The notes beneath the pieces are model-generated. The model worked only from the letters and a program-made list of their open reading frames with translations, had not been told where the DNA came from and searched no databases. The translations under genes were made by a program, and so were the position numbers. A stretch of 64,000 nucleotides of DNA from Cryptomeria japonica (Eukaryota; Streptophyta; Pinopsida; Cupressales; Cupressaceae): positions 562,534,510 through 562,598,509 of the forward strand of contig NC_081413.1 of assembly GCF_030272615.1 (NCBI RefSeq). The letters are read 5' to 3'. Of the stretch, positions 12,541-23,600 are shown piece after piece. The first letter of the stretch is position 1. Each line of letters starts with the position of its first letter.

Positions 12541-13957
12541 CGCATGTTTATGGGGTCCCAAAAATTCACAAAGCCAACATTCCTTTGAGACCCATTGTTG
12601 ACACCATTGGGTCTCCGACTTACAAGCTAGCCGCTTTTCTTGCCAAATTAATTTCTCCGCTTGTTGGTAACTCCAACTCCTTCATCAAAGATTCCAACCA
12701 ATTTGTCCAGTTTATCAAGGACACCAAGTTGGACACTCAAGACACTCTTGTAAGCTTTGATGTGGTGTCCCTCTTAACCAAGGTCCCTATCCTAGACTCT
12801 GTCAAGATTGTGAAACTTAAGGTCAATGAGGAGATTGCCTCTTTGGTGGAACTTTGCTTAAGGTCAACCTTCTTCTCCTTCCAAGGCGTTATCTATGAGC
12901 AAGTTGATGGAGTAGCCATGGGCTGTCCTCTCTCACTGGTGATTGCCAAATTATTCATGGAGCATTTTGAGGAGGTGGCCTTACACTCTTTCCCCCTCAA
13001 GCCAAAGTGGTGGAAATGATACATGGATGACACCAATGTCTGTTGGCCCCACAGCTTGGACATGTTAGAGGAGTTTCATGCTCACCTCAATAGCATTTCT
13101 CCTTCTATTACCTTCACCAAATAACTTGAATCCAACAACCTTTTATCTTTTCTCGATGTCTTAATCTGTAAGAAGCCAGATGGATCCCTTGGTCATCGGG
13201 TCTTTTGCAAAACTACCCACACTGACCTTTATATTCATTCAACTTCTCATCACAATCCTAGCCAAAAAGTTGGGATTCTTAAAAGCCTGGTGTTAAGAGC
13301 CCATTGTATTTGTGATGAGGACAACTTAGACCAAGAGCTCTCCCATCTTCGTCAAGTCTTGAAATGGAATGGCTACTCAAACAAGCAGATCTCTAGGGCC
13401 TTCCTCCAAGCCAAATCTCATTTCCTTTCCATCTCTAATCCCTTGCCCTCCCCACCATCTCAGACCCTGTTTGTCTCTCTCCCTTATGTTGAAGGCATAT
13501 CGCACAAGATCTCAAAAATCCTTGGGAAAAAGGTCTTCGGTGCGCCTTCAAACCTGTTTCCACCATTAAGAGGCATACCCCTCAGCTTAAGGATGCTAGG
13601 GATGCCTTCTTAGAGTCAGGTGTCTACAAGATTGTATGCTCTTGTGGTACTCCATACATTGGTGAAACAGGTCGTTCATTCATGACTAGAATTAAAGAGC
13701 ACTGTGCCGACATTAAGCATGAACGGGCCCTCAAATCAGCCTTAGCTGAGCATTCGTCTACTACCAAGCACCATATTTGTTTGGAGGACACTCAAATATT
13801 ATGGAGGGAGAACAATTTTTTTAAGAGAAAAGTTAAAGAGGCCATTGCTATTATCCATCACCCCTCCAATCTTAATCATGACGATGGGCTAAACCTCAGC
13901 ATCTCATGGCACCCTCTTCTTTCTATCCTCCAGTACCATGCCCACCCCCCACCTTGA
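12540..13957 (+). pseudogene. PLE reverse transcriptase and GIY-YIG endonuclease, broken
   Basis: RT motifs in order are PKIHKANIPLRPIVDTIGSP, LVSFDVVSLLTKVPI, VDGVAMGCPLS and the catalytic YMDD (13020-13031). A TGA at 13017-13019 directly precedes YMDD (probably a former CGA), and a TAA follows near 13123. A run of five A near 13,525-13,532, against six in the left copy, shifts the frame before the endonuclease. The endonuclease (about 13560-13957) keeps GVYKIVCSCGTPYIGETG, RIKEH and KRKVKEAIAI and reads HPLLSIL near its end. RT with a C-terminal GIY-YIG is diagnostic of endonuclease-bearing PLEs, a type reported from conifers as Dryad elements; assignment to Dryad is inference. Confidence 0.85.
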
Positions 13958-14486
13958 CTTCTCCCCCTCATTTTTTTTCCTTTGTGCGGCTCCCTCTCCC
14001 CCTTTGGTTTCTTTGCATATTTGTATATTTTCATTGATTTATTCGTTTATTGATTTTTTGCATTTGTATTTTTATATTTGCATTTGACTTTTTGTTTATG
14101 TTAATGCTTTTGTTCATTTTTGGTTGCGTCTCTCTTCCTTTTGGTATAGGTATGGGCTTATACACATATTTGTAAGTGTTTATATATATATATATATATA
14201 TAAACATTTACGAATATGTGTATAAATCCACACACTCACATATGGTTTTATTTTCGCTTTGATCTATTTTTAATTTGTTGTCTTTATTTCTCTTTTTTTG
14301 TTTTTTAGTGGTTTGTTTATGTTGCTTGGCTTTCCATTTTCTTTTCCTTGGGTGGTTATTCCTTGGAGTTTTTTGGTCTCCCATCCCTTAGGTGGTCCTT
14401 TTTCTTTCTCTTTTTCTTTTCCTTTCTGCTCATTCCTCGTGCCCTCCCACAACCCACTCCTCTTTATATTTTGTCTCAAATCTGCA

Positions 14487-14563
14487 ACTCAACATCTTTC
14501 ACATCTTTAGAATTCTTCTCATCCTGATGATGAATCATGGAGTGTGATTCGAAACGTTGAGGG
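14487..14563 (+). ncRNA. Hammerhead-ribozyme-like motif, right PLE copy
   Basis: CTGATGA (14524-14530), a 6-bp stem II (GAATCA with TGATTC), then GAAAC (14551-14555). Upstream CTCAAC (14488-14493) can form six pairs with GTTGAG (14556-14561), leaving ATC (14494-14496) as a candidate cleavage triplet. There is a C-A mismatch where the usual GUC triplet would pair. The motif is conserved in both inverted copies apart from one base in stem III. Confidence 0.6.
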
Positions 14564-14606
14564 AAAAATAACACACAGAATCGAATCTAGAAAAATGAAC
14601 TATTAA

Positions 14607-14800
14607 AAAATCGAATTTCAAAACGGGGGCCCGTTTTGTTACAAAATGGGGGCCCATTTTATTTAGCTTCGGCACCCCATGACCTTTCGGCTTGGGAGGC
14701 CAAACCATTAATGGGCCCTCGTTTTTTGAAAATGGGGGCCTGTTTTGCAGAGCGCGTTTTCCAACGCGCAAACTTCCACAAATTTGTGACTCATTAACTT
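14607..14800. repeat. Cluster of GGGGGCCC palindromes
   Basis: Three related sites follow the right PLE arm: AAACGGGGGCCCGTTTT (about 14619), AAATGGGGGCCCATTTT (about 14642) and a weaker GGGGGCCTGTTTT (about 14732), plus GGGCCCTCGTTTT (14713). Each of the first two is a near-perfect palindrome. A similar site at about 9451 flanks the other side of the PLE pair, so the pair may have inserted into a repeat carrying them. Confidence 0.6.
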
Positions 14801-14971
14801 GCACATACCCTGTAGCCCATAATCGAACGGTTCTTGTTGACCTCTTGCCTTCAAGATTCGCAATAATGTTCTCATCAATTTAAAGTAACCATTTTGGGGT
14901 TCATGAAGGTCTTGGATTTGGAATTTGTCTTTCATCCATGAGAGGGTCTTCATTTATGAAGTAATTAGGTG

Positions 14972-15426
14972 TTACATATTGTTCACTTGGTTGAGCAATT
15001 CCATCTTCAATGTCAAAGTTTTCCTCATTTTCACCTGGACAATGTCAAAATTTTCCACATGTTCACCTCCTATGTCAAAATTTTCTACATTTTCATCTCC
15101 AATGTCAAAAAATTTCATATTTACACCAAAATTATGGACAGCTTCATTGTCAACTCCCAAATTTTCACTTTCCATTCTCACATCATGTTGAGTATTTTCA
15201 TTCTCACTTTCAACATTTTCACTTTCAAAATCTACATTTTCATTTTCAATAACTTGTTCAACATTTTCAAATTCAATTTCTTCTTCACTTGAAATAATAT
15301 TAGCAATATTTAACATACCTTGTCTTCTCCTCCTACGACCTTCTCTATCTCTTTCTCTATACACTCAATTTGGTCATTTGAAATCTTTCTTTTGCGTTTA
15401 GACTTCCGACAACTACTACTACCCAT
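14972..15426 (-). CDS. Acidic repetitive reading frame, possible decayed gene start
   Basis: Not recognised. On the minus strand an ATG at 15426 gives MGSSSCRKSKRKRK, a basic stretch resembling a nuclear localisation signal. A different frame (15364 to 14972) encodes an Asn/Glu-rich protein with near-repeats of ENVENFDIG and ENVESENEN. The two frames could be joined by a GTATGT donor near 15318, but no acceptor is clear. The repeats come from short DNA repeats (TGTCAAAATTTTC type), so the open frame may be an accident of a simple repeat. A function cannot be inferred. Confidence 0.25.
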
Positions 15427-15730
15427 TTAACTCCACAAAGATGCTCCTAAATGATTGACAATGTAAGATTTGACTTTAAGAATCTCTCAAAAGCACAAAT
15501 CTATCTCAACCTATCTGAAAACCCATGATTGTCGACATGGAATCCACAAAATGGCCCGCAAGGCTCTTTTTTATTTATAGAAATTGGATATCCGATTATA
15601 TCGAATATTCAATTTTAATGCATAAATTTGGGGTCCCAAAAATAATTCCTGTTGCCGCCTTTTTTTTTACTATTGCCACATTAATGGCAATGGCCGAAAT
15701 CGGATATTTGATTTGAGTACTCATATTTTA
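15427..15730. other. Gap without a clear gene
   Basis: A short plus-strand frame at 15525-15716 ends in a hydrophobic run. The underlying DNA carries inverted GGATATCCGATT and AATCGGATATTTGATT phrases (15589 and 15701), which suggests the edge of a repeat rather than a gene. Confidence 0.35.
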
Positions 15731-15925
15731 GAGAGAGAGATTAAGGGAGAGAGGAAGGAGGGGTACGAGAGAGAGAGATTAGGGAACAAATAGAGAGAGA
15801 TTAGGGGAGAGGGAGAGAGAGATATTAGGGGAGAGGGAGACATAGATATTAGGGGAAAGGGGGGAGAGAGATTAGGGGAGAGGGAGAGAGAGAGATTAGG
15901 GGAAAGGGATACAGAGAGATTAGGG

Positions 15926-15963
<38 letters not shown>

Positions 15964-16126
15964 TTAGGGGGGAGAGGATTAGGGGAGAAGGAGATAGAGA
16001 GAATAGGGGAAAGGGGGAGAGAGAGAAAGATTAGGAGAGAGAGAGAGAGAGACTAGGGGAAAGGGAGAGAAACCAGGGGAGAGGGAGAGAGAGAGAGAGA
16101 GAGAGAGATTAGGGGAGAGGGGTCAT
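15731..16126. repeat. Purine-rich minisatellite (GA)n with GATTAGGGGAGAGG units
   Basis: The plus strand is almost purely purine, built from GA runs and about 15 copies of GATTAGGGGA(G)AGGG spaced 20-40 bp apart. Together with the pyrimidine-rich block at 17079-17325, which carries the reverse complement CCCCTAATCTCTCTC, it frames the repeat block between them. Confidence 0.85.
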
Positions 16127-17078
16127 ATGACCCCTTAGGACCCATAACGACCCAATATGGTGTCATAAGGGGTCATATTGTGTCCTAAGGGGTCATATGG
16201 TGTCTTGAGGGGTGATATGACACAATATGATCCATAATGACATAATTTGGTGTCGTAAGGGGACATAAGACCCAATATGATGTTGTAGGACACAATATGA
16301 CCCATAACAACACTGTATAGTGTCATAAAGGGTCATATTGTGTCCTAAGGGGTCATATGGTGTATTAAGCGATCATATGACACAATATGACCCATAACTA
16401 TACAATTTGGTGTTGTAAGGGGTCATATGGGGTCCTAAAGGGTCATAGGACACAATATGACCCCTTAAGACACCATAGGACCCATAATGACCCCATATGG
16501 TGTCATAAGGGGTCATATGTTGTTCTTAGGGGTCATATGGTATCCCATGACCCCTTAGGACACCATATAACCCCTAACGACACCATATAGTGTCATAAGG
16601 GGTCATTAGGGGTCACATGACCCATAACGACACTGTATAGTATCGTAAAGAGTCATATTATGTTCTAAGGGGTCATATGGTGTCTTAAGAGGTCATTTGA
16701 TACAATATGACCCCTTAGGACACAATATGACCCATAATAACACAATTTGGTGTCATAAGGGGTCATATGGTGTCCTAAGAGGTCATAGGACACCATAGGA
16801 TCCATAATGATCCAATACGGTGTCATAAGGGGCCATATGTTTTCCTTAGGGGTTATATGGTATCCCATGACCCCTTAGGAAACCATATGACCCCTAACGA
16901 CATTATATGGTGTCCTAATGGGTCATAGTGTGTCATAAGGTGGCAAGATGAACCATTATTATAATATAAAAAGTAGTGACAATACCGCTTACAAAAATTT
17001 GACACCTAAGGGGTCATATGGTATCCTAAGGGGTCAGAGGACACAATATGACCCCTTAGAACACAATATGACCCCTTC
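16127..17078. repeat. Array of 20-bp GGGGTCATATGGTGTCCTAA-type repeats, first locus
   Basis: Dozens of diverged copies of GGGGTCATATGGTGTCCTAA occur in both orientations. The unit is built from sub-palindromes (CCTAAGG, CATATG). Short open frames here are by-products. A spacer of about 40 bp unrelated to the unit lies at 16937-16985. The same family occurs at 44397-45549 and 49246-49464. Confidence 0.85.
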
Positions 17079-17192
17079 CCCCTCCCTCTCTCTATCTCTC
17101 TCTCTCTCCCTTCCCCCCTCTCTCTCTCTCTCCTCCCCCTCTCCCTCTCTCTCCCTCTCCCCTAATCTCTCTCTCCCTCTCCATCTCCACTA

Positions 17193-17230
<38 letters not shown>

Positions 17231-17325
17231 TAATCTCTCTCTCTCCCTTCCCCCCCCCCCTCTCTCTCTCTCTCTCTCCCTTCCCCCCCTCTCTCTCCCC
17301 CACTTCTCCCTCTCCCTCTCTCTAA
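17079..17325. repeat. Pyrimidine-rich (CT)n tract
   Basis: CT repeats with C runs and CCCCTAATCTCTC phrases, the reverse complement of the purine block at 15731-16126. It forms the right arm of a large, imperfect inverted structure. Confidence 0.85.
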
Positions 17326-18295
17326 TATCATATACTAATATATTTATAAATTAATATATTGTATATTAATATATTAATAACAATAGATTAATTATGTGCA
17401 AATTTAGTTATTGAAGTTACTTATTAAAATCAGATATCTGATTTATTTTGTAAAAATTTCAAATTTCAAAGTTCAAATTTTGGCTCGGGTTTGCTTTGGG
17501 ATTTGGCTTGGAAGTGACAAGCCTAGAAAGTGAACTGAAAAAACGTGTTTTTTCAGTATTCCTTGATTTTTCAGACTTTACACTGGTGGCTAACGACTTT
17601 TTTATAGCCAAAATTTGATAAAACGAAGGATTTTTTAAGGAAGTTCTCAGTTTTCCAACAATATAAGGCTTGTCTTATTTCAACTTTAATAAATAATTAT
17701 TATTTATTTTCTAATTGAATTCTGACAAAAATCCTATTGATAGATTGATTAAAAAACACTAAATGGTATAACATTTTTTGAATCTGAATCTCGTGTCAAA
17801 TTCTACGCTTTGTCTACTATAGGGAAATATTTAAAAACATTGAATTTCATAAGGTTTTGACCAAGTTAAGGTTGTCAGATGTAGGAGTTTCTGAATTTCT
17901 AAAAAGTTGTAGTAAAACATTCATAAATAGTTATTTTCTTTATAAAAAATTATTAAAAATATGTGTCACATTTGGACATGAGTCTAATACTTATATTATA
18001 AATTTTATTAAAAATATTATGATTTGATTGTGATTAGGGTGGCTATACATACGCCTACTTCTTATCTTTTTTGAGAAATTTTAGTACCACTGCATTGAAA
18101 TTTGAAATTTTAATCAAATAGGATTTTTTTTTCCAAAAAAAATCTAGTAGCTTAGAAACTACATTCAATTTTATATAGATTCTCTTCTTCCATATTTTTA
18201 AAATAATGTTCATAACTTATTCAAATTTTCATGTCAAGTTGCATAACTCTAATTTTCTAAAATTTTATTGCCACTTAAGGGCCTGTTTTGGCACA
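17326..18295. other. AT-rich DNA, no gene seen
   Basis: Only one distinct structure was seen: a 22-bp hairpin at 17535-17556 with 10-bp perfect arms (CTGAAAAAAC and GTTTTTTCAG) and a 2-nt loop. No coding support. Confidence 0.5.
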
Positions 18296-18555
18296 CTATG
18301 ATCCTACACATACCCTAAACCAAAATTGTAAACTAAATTTAAAACCAAATAGGACCCTAACTCTAAACCAATTAAATACAAATCCTAAACTAAATCAAAC
18401 CCTAAGTCTAAAACTAAACCGAATTGAACCCTAATCCTAAATCAAATTGAGTTATAACCATATCCATAAATAAAACTAAACCTTAACCCTAAACCTAAGT
18501 GAACCCTAATCTTAATTCTAATCCTAAATCAAATTGACCCCCAATCCTAAACTTG
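18296..18555. repeat. Degenerate telomere-like repeat
   Basis: The phrases AACCCTAA, CCCTAAACC, AATCCTAAA and AACCTTAACCCTAAACC recur at 6-14-bp spacing through the block, on a strand matching the C-rich plant telomere unit CCCTAAA. Copies are heavily diverged and mixed with AAATCAAATTGA phrases. It may be an ancient interstitial telomeric tract or a plain simple repeat. Confidence 0.55.
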
Positions 18556-19829
18556 AACCTTATTACATTTAAAGGCATAACTCTACGATGGCATGACCAT
18601 TCTTATCTATGAAAGAAAAAAATAATAATAAGGTTGTTGTTTTATTCCTTATTCAATTACAAATGACAAGTTTCCTTACACTGTAGAATGCTGGGTTTTT
18701 TAGCATAGAAAATTTTCTTTTTTTATTGTTGTCACTTCACAATGCATGATTGTACCTTCGATAGACATGTTAGAGTAAATAAGGGCATTGAAAATTGACC
18801 AATTTGATAGAAGCTAAATAATGAGCCTGCAGTGATTGTGGCCTTTTGTTTTGTGAATCCACTAGGTGATTTGTGTGGCTAATACATTTATCTTTATTAG
18901 AGGGCATCGTTCAATTTTGTTACATTTTATCTTCAATCACATGACATATAAAAATTTATTCATCCTAGATTTTGAATTTTTGGGGATTAGTTATGATGTT
19001 TTAAACATCGAATGTTGATCATAGTTAGTTTTTCTTTTAAATTTGAAATAAAGAATTCTCGTGACTTCAAAAAAATTTGTTGCTTCTCGATTAAAATAAA
19101 CTGACCATTTAGAAGGTTTAAACCATGAAAAGAGGCTAAACATTTCTCATTTCTTTGTCTTTGAGACAATGGATTGTATAGCATAAATCCATTTAGATTT
19201 GTTCCATTTCGAAGCCGCTTAGGTATCCTTTTATCTCATTTTTTTTGCAACTTTTGGTTCTATCTTAGTAAAATGATTTTTTTATTTTGGAAACAAAATA
19301 ACCCATCTACTATGCCTCTGAGAGGAAATATTATTTATACATCTTTAGTTTTTGGTGGCCTACAATGTTTTATGAATTGTGAGGATCCAATAAAGAAACT
19401 GACTAAATATTTTTGTTTTTCTTCTTATTTTGCCTGTTTAATTTTCTGCTAGTAGGAAAATGAGTGGCAAAGAAAGTTTATAGTTCTAATGTATTTTATA
19501 TTCCTAATTTTTAATACCATTGTTTTAGCTTTGTACTATAAGCAAACACCATTCATTGAACTTCATTCTTGTAATGTTTAGTCATTGAAATTTGTATGTC
19601 ATACACATTTTTATGGCTATGATAATTTGGTTCAACTTTAAGCATTTTTTTTATGGCATATTTATCCTTTAAATTGATTATAATAATTTGATTGAAATAT
19701 TATTATTATCAATAGATTGAAATTAATTTAAGATTATAACTGATTTAAGATTTAGAATACTACCTTATGATATTAATTCATATTATTTTTTAAAAATTTG
19801 ATCTCTTACATCTTCTACATAGATTTAGA
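18556..19829. other. AT-rich DNA, no gene seen
   Basis: Short open frames on both strands at 18987-19452 lack recognisable motifs and overlap one another. No repeat structure stood out. Confidence 0.4.
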
Positions 19830-20640
19830 TTATTAAATATAGGTATGATAGTTATATCATATAGACATCACATATGCATAATTTGAGTAGCACTTACAAG
19901 CATCAATTATACATATTATGATTAATTAAAAGATATGTCACATATACATCATTTGACTAGTAATGCATGTGTCACATATTCATCGTGTGACTAGTTTGCA
20001 CATGTGTTACATATTCACAATGTGACTAGCTCTTGCATGCATCACATGTGCATAACATGACTAGCTCACATAAATATTGCATACACAAAATAAAAAATAT
20101 TAATAAAAATCATATTTTCACATTTTGACTAGCTGAAAAAAGGACGTGACTGCAACCATTTTGAAAGCATTGAAAAGATGAATGTTGGTGCATCTAATGC
20201 TATGCCACAGGTGCATTCTTTTTCTTGGTTCAATATCAACTATAATGATAGAAGAGTAATTCAAAACTATTTGTAGCATCACTAGTTAGGGTGTAAGTAT
20301 AACAAACACAAGATATAAGGTTAGTAATAATATTTCCATAACAAACTAAGTGCCTGAGCGATCATATAGATAAATAAATAAAAATAATTTCTCTTTTTTT
20401 TTTTCACCTCACCTAATCCTATTAAAATGAACCCTCAAGAATAAATGTCTTGATAGTGGGTTATGTTGAATAAGAAAAGTGAGGTTCTAAATATTGAGCA
20501 TTTAATGCTTTGAAAGTCGACACTATCCAATACAAGTAAATAGGAAGAAGTGCAGAGTTAATAGGGTTGGTTAGGAAGGAAAGAATAGACGATGTCTAGA
20601 AATTTATCTTTTCAAAATATCAACTAACCTAGTATACTTA
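19830..20640. repeat. Segmental duplication block A, copy 1
   Basis: Matches 54290-55110 in the same orientation over about 800 bp with moderate divergence. Shared phrases include CTTACAAGCATCAATTATA, AGTAATGCATGTGTCACATA, CTCTTGCATGCAT and CATTTTGACTA. In both places the block lies upstream of an F-box gene copy, so it belongs to a duplicated F-box unit. Internally it has degenerate CACATATTCA / GTGACTAG repeats. Confidence 0.75.
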
Positions 20641-23600
20641 TATTTAAAAAATATATGTAAAATATATTGAGAGATATATTACAATAGATAAAAATGTCTA
20701 CTGGAAAGCCCACGGTCTTCACAGAGCTACAACCCTAAGCCGCCAAGACTTGTCTATTTTCTTGTTACTCCAAAATTCATCTCCAAAATAGCTAACTCGT
20801 GTTAAATTCTTTATATGAAATGCAATGAAATTCTATGAATATTTTCCTATAATTTTTTCTACATATTTATATCAAGCAATTATTTAATACAATTTTGTAA
20901 AAAAAAATAAACATATTGATAAATAGATATTTTTCTATAATATATTTGTAGAGAAAATAAAATCATATATATATATATATATATATAATTATTTAATTTT
21001 AAATAAATTGAGTGTAAACCACATTTTATTCTTCAAGCTCTATCTAAATTTAGGAGAACATTTGTAAATCTTTTTGTAGGATAGATGAAAATAAATTCAA
21101 TTACAAACTATGTGAAGCTGGGAAGAAGTTATTTTTGAGTGGCATACATTTCTCTATCACTAGAGTGAAACTTGAAAAAGAATATTTTCAAGAAAATATT
21201 TCTTAGTCAAAATATTGAAGATATGATTAGACATAACAAAGTCTTTTTGTTTGAGTGGGAAGTGATTTCAATACTTATAAATAGGTATATCAATATTGGT
21301 TAAGAATCAAACTATCTAAATCTAGATGAGCTTTCATTGCCTTGGGTGGATGGATTGTCTACTAACATGGAAAACACATATATTTTTTCTTTGAGGGTTA
21401 AATCTTCTAGAGAATGATATCTCTCAACATAATTTGTAACATATATTTAAAAAAATATAGGTATACTAGTAATATAAGAGAATCATATGTAAAACAAATG
21501 GTCTTCTAAAATACTAAACACCAAGAATACAAATTAGAGAAACTAGTTGGAGACAAGTGACAAGGGTTCTATTTTTTTTGGAGTAATAAAATAACACCTC
21601 CACAAAAGCTGAAATGTGGCATATTTCATGCATTTACCTGTCATTTGCATGTCAAATTGTTTCAAAAATGTATTTTTGTTTACATGCATTTTAATGTCAT
21701 TTTACAAACATTTTAATGTCATTGTAGATGCCTCTCAACATAACTAGTATACCTATATTCTTAAAAAAAAATATGTAAAATAACGCTGCATGTTTATTAG
21801 TTGTCAAGAAGGACATGCACTCTTTCACTCTTATTAAATATGTAACAATTTCATATACTTAAAGACAAGTGGCAATGATTCTATTTTATTCAAAGTAATA
21901 AAATAATACTTATAGAGAAACTGAAACATGCATGCATTTACCTATCATCTACACATCAAATTTATTCAAAATCAAATTTTGTTTATACCTATTTATAAGT
22001 AAATTTTGTCGAGAGATATCCTATAATAGAAAGGAATCTAACAATTACAATAATATTAACAGTATACAAGAGTTTCAAAAATATGGTTAAGAAAAGAGTT
22101 GCTTAAGTATGTACTAGTATTATCTAAGATGACATTCCCTTTTAAATATTATGGCACTCTTCCACTAACATTTGAATGTAACAGTTTCATATAGTTGGAG
22201 ACAAGTGGCAAGGGTTCTATTTTATCTGGAGTAATAAAATAACACCCCCACAAAAACCAAAAGATGCCATATTTCATGCATTTACACATCATTTGCATGT
22301 CAATTTGTTTCAAAATTGAATTTGTTTACAGACATTTTGATGTCGTTGTAGATGCCTCTCGGCATAACTAGTATATCTATATTTAAAAAAAAATTGTAAA
22401 TTATGCTGAGAGATATCTTATAATAAGAGGGAATCTAATGATTGCAACAATATTAGTAGTATACAAGAGTTTCAAAAATATGGATAATAATAGAGTTGCT
22501 TAAGTATGTACCAGCATTATCTAAGACGACATTCCCTTTTAAATATTATGGCACTCTTCCACTATTATTTGAATGTAATGGTTTCATATAGTTGCAGACA
22601 AGTGGCTAGGGTTCTATTTTATTTGGAGTAATAAAATAACATTTCCACAAAAACCAAAAGATGGCATATTTATTGCATTTACCCGTCATTTGCATGTCAA
22701 ATTGTTTCAAAATTGAATTTTTGTTTACGGACATTTTGATGTCATTGTAGATGCCTCTCGGCATAACTAGTATACATATATTCTAAAAAATATATGTAAA
22801 CTAATGCTGAGAGATATTACATAATTATCTTGCATGTTTATTAGTTGACAAGAAGAACATGCACTCTTTCACTCTCATTAAAGATGGAACAATTTCATAT
22901 ACTTAGAGACAAGTGGCAATGATTCTATTTTATTCAAAGTATTAAAATAATACTTATAGAGAAGCTGAAACATGCATCCATTTACCTGTCATCTACACGT
23001 CAAATTTATTCAAAATCATTTTTTTTGTTTACAGATATTTGTACGTCACTGTAGATGCCTCTCGACATAACTAGTATATCTATATTGAAAAAATATAGGT
23101 AAATTATGCCAAGAGATATCTTATAATAGAAGGGAATCTAACAATTGCAAAAATATTAATAGTATACAAGAGTTTCAAAAATATAGATAATAGTGGAGTT
23201 GCTTAAGTATGTACTAGCATTATCTAAGACAACATTCCCTTTTAAATATTATGGCACTCTTCCACTATCATTTGAATGTAGTTGTTTCATATAGTTGGAG
23301 ACAAGTGGCGAGGGTTCTATTTTAATTTGGAGTAATAAAATAACACCTCCACAAATACCAAAAGATAACATATTTCATGCATTTACCCATCATTTGCATG
23401 TCAAGTTGTTTCAAAATTGAATGTTTGTTTATGAACATTTTAATGTCATTGTAGATGCCTCTCGGCATAACTAGTATATCTATATTTTAAAAATATAAGT
23501 AAATTATGCCAAGAGATATCTTATAATAGAAGGGAATCTAACATTATCTAAGACGATATTCCTTTTTAAATATTATGGCACTCTTCCGCTATCATTTGAA

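Larger units (their letters stand above)
9570..12545 (-). mobile_element. Penelope-like element, left copy, internal RT deletion
   Basis: This minus-strand PLE spans its N-terminal region, the GIY-YIG endonuclease and a 3' terminal region with a hammerhead-like motif. The segment from about 9570 to 10740 is a near-identical inverted copy of about 13430-14606. The reverse transcriptase core is missing: after NYKILAHNPC the sequence jumps near 10735 to NPLPSPPS, which lies downstream of the RT in the right copy. The 5' side abuts the right copy head to head near 12540. PLEs normally use RT plus GIY-YIG endonuclease for retrotransposition, so this copy cannot be autonomous. Confidence 0.8.
12540..14606 (+). 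mobile_element. Penelope-like element, right copy, 5' truncated
   Basis: This plus-strand PLE begins inside the protein at PHVYGVPKIHK (the family's PKIHK motif, about 12540). It continues through the RT and GIY-YIG domains into a 3' region ending about 14606. The last 1.15 kb is the inverted partner of 9570-10740, including a (TA)n run at 14183-14205. The N-terminal region present in the left copy is absent here, so the two copies have partly complementary losses. I saw no target-site duplication that settles whether they inserted together. Confidence 0.8.

Noticed and set aside
9570-14606. The inverted arms as terminal inverted repeats of one large DNA transposon
   Set aside because: Both arms contain PLE endonuclease coding sequence reading toward the outside, so they are two retroelement copies.
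16135-17193. Frames rich in His/Tyr/Pro within the 20-bp array
   Set aside because: They follow from the repeat unit in both orientations; no independent gene signal.
17535-17556. Hairpin as a transcription terminator
   Set aside because: Intrinsic terminators do not apply to plant nuclear genes, and no gene ends here.
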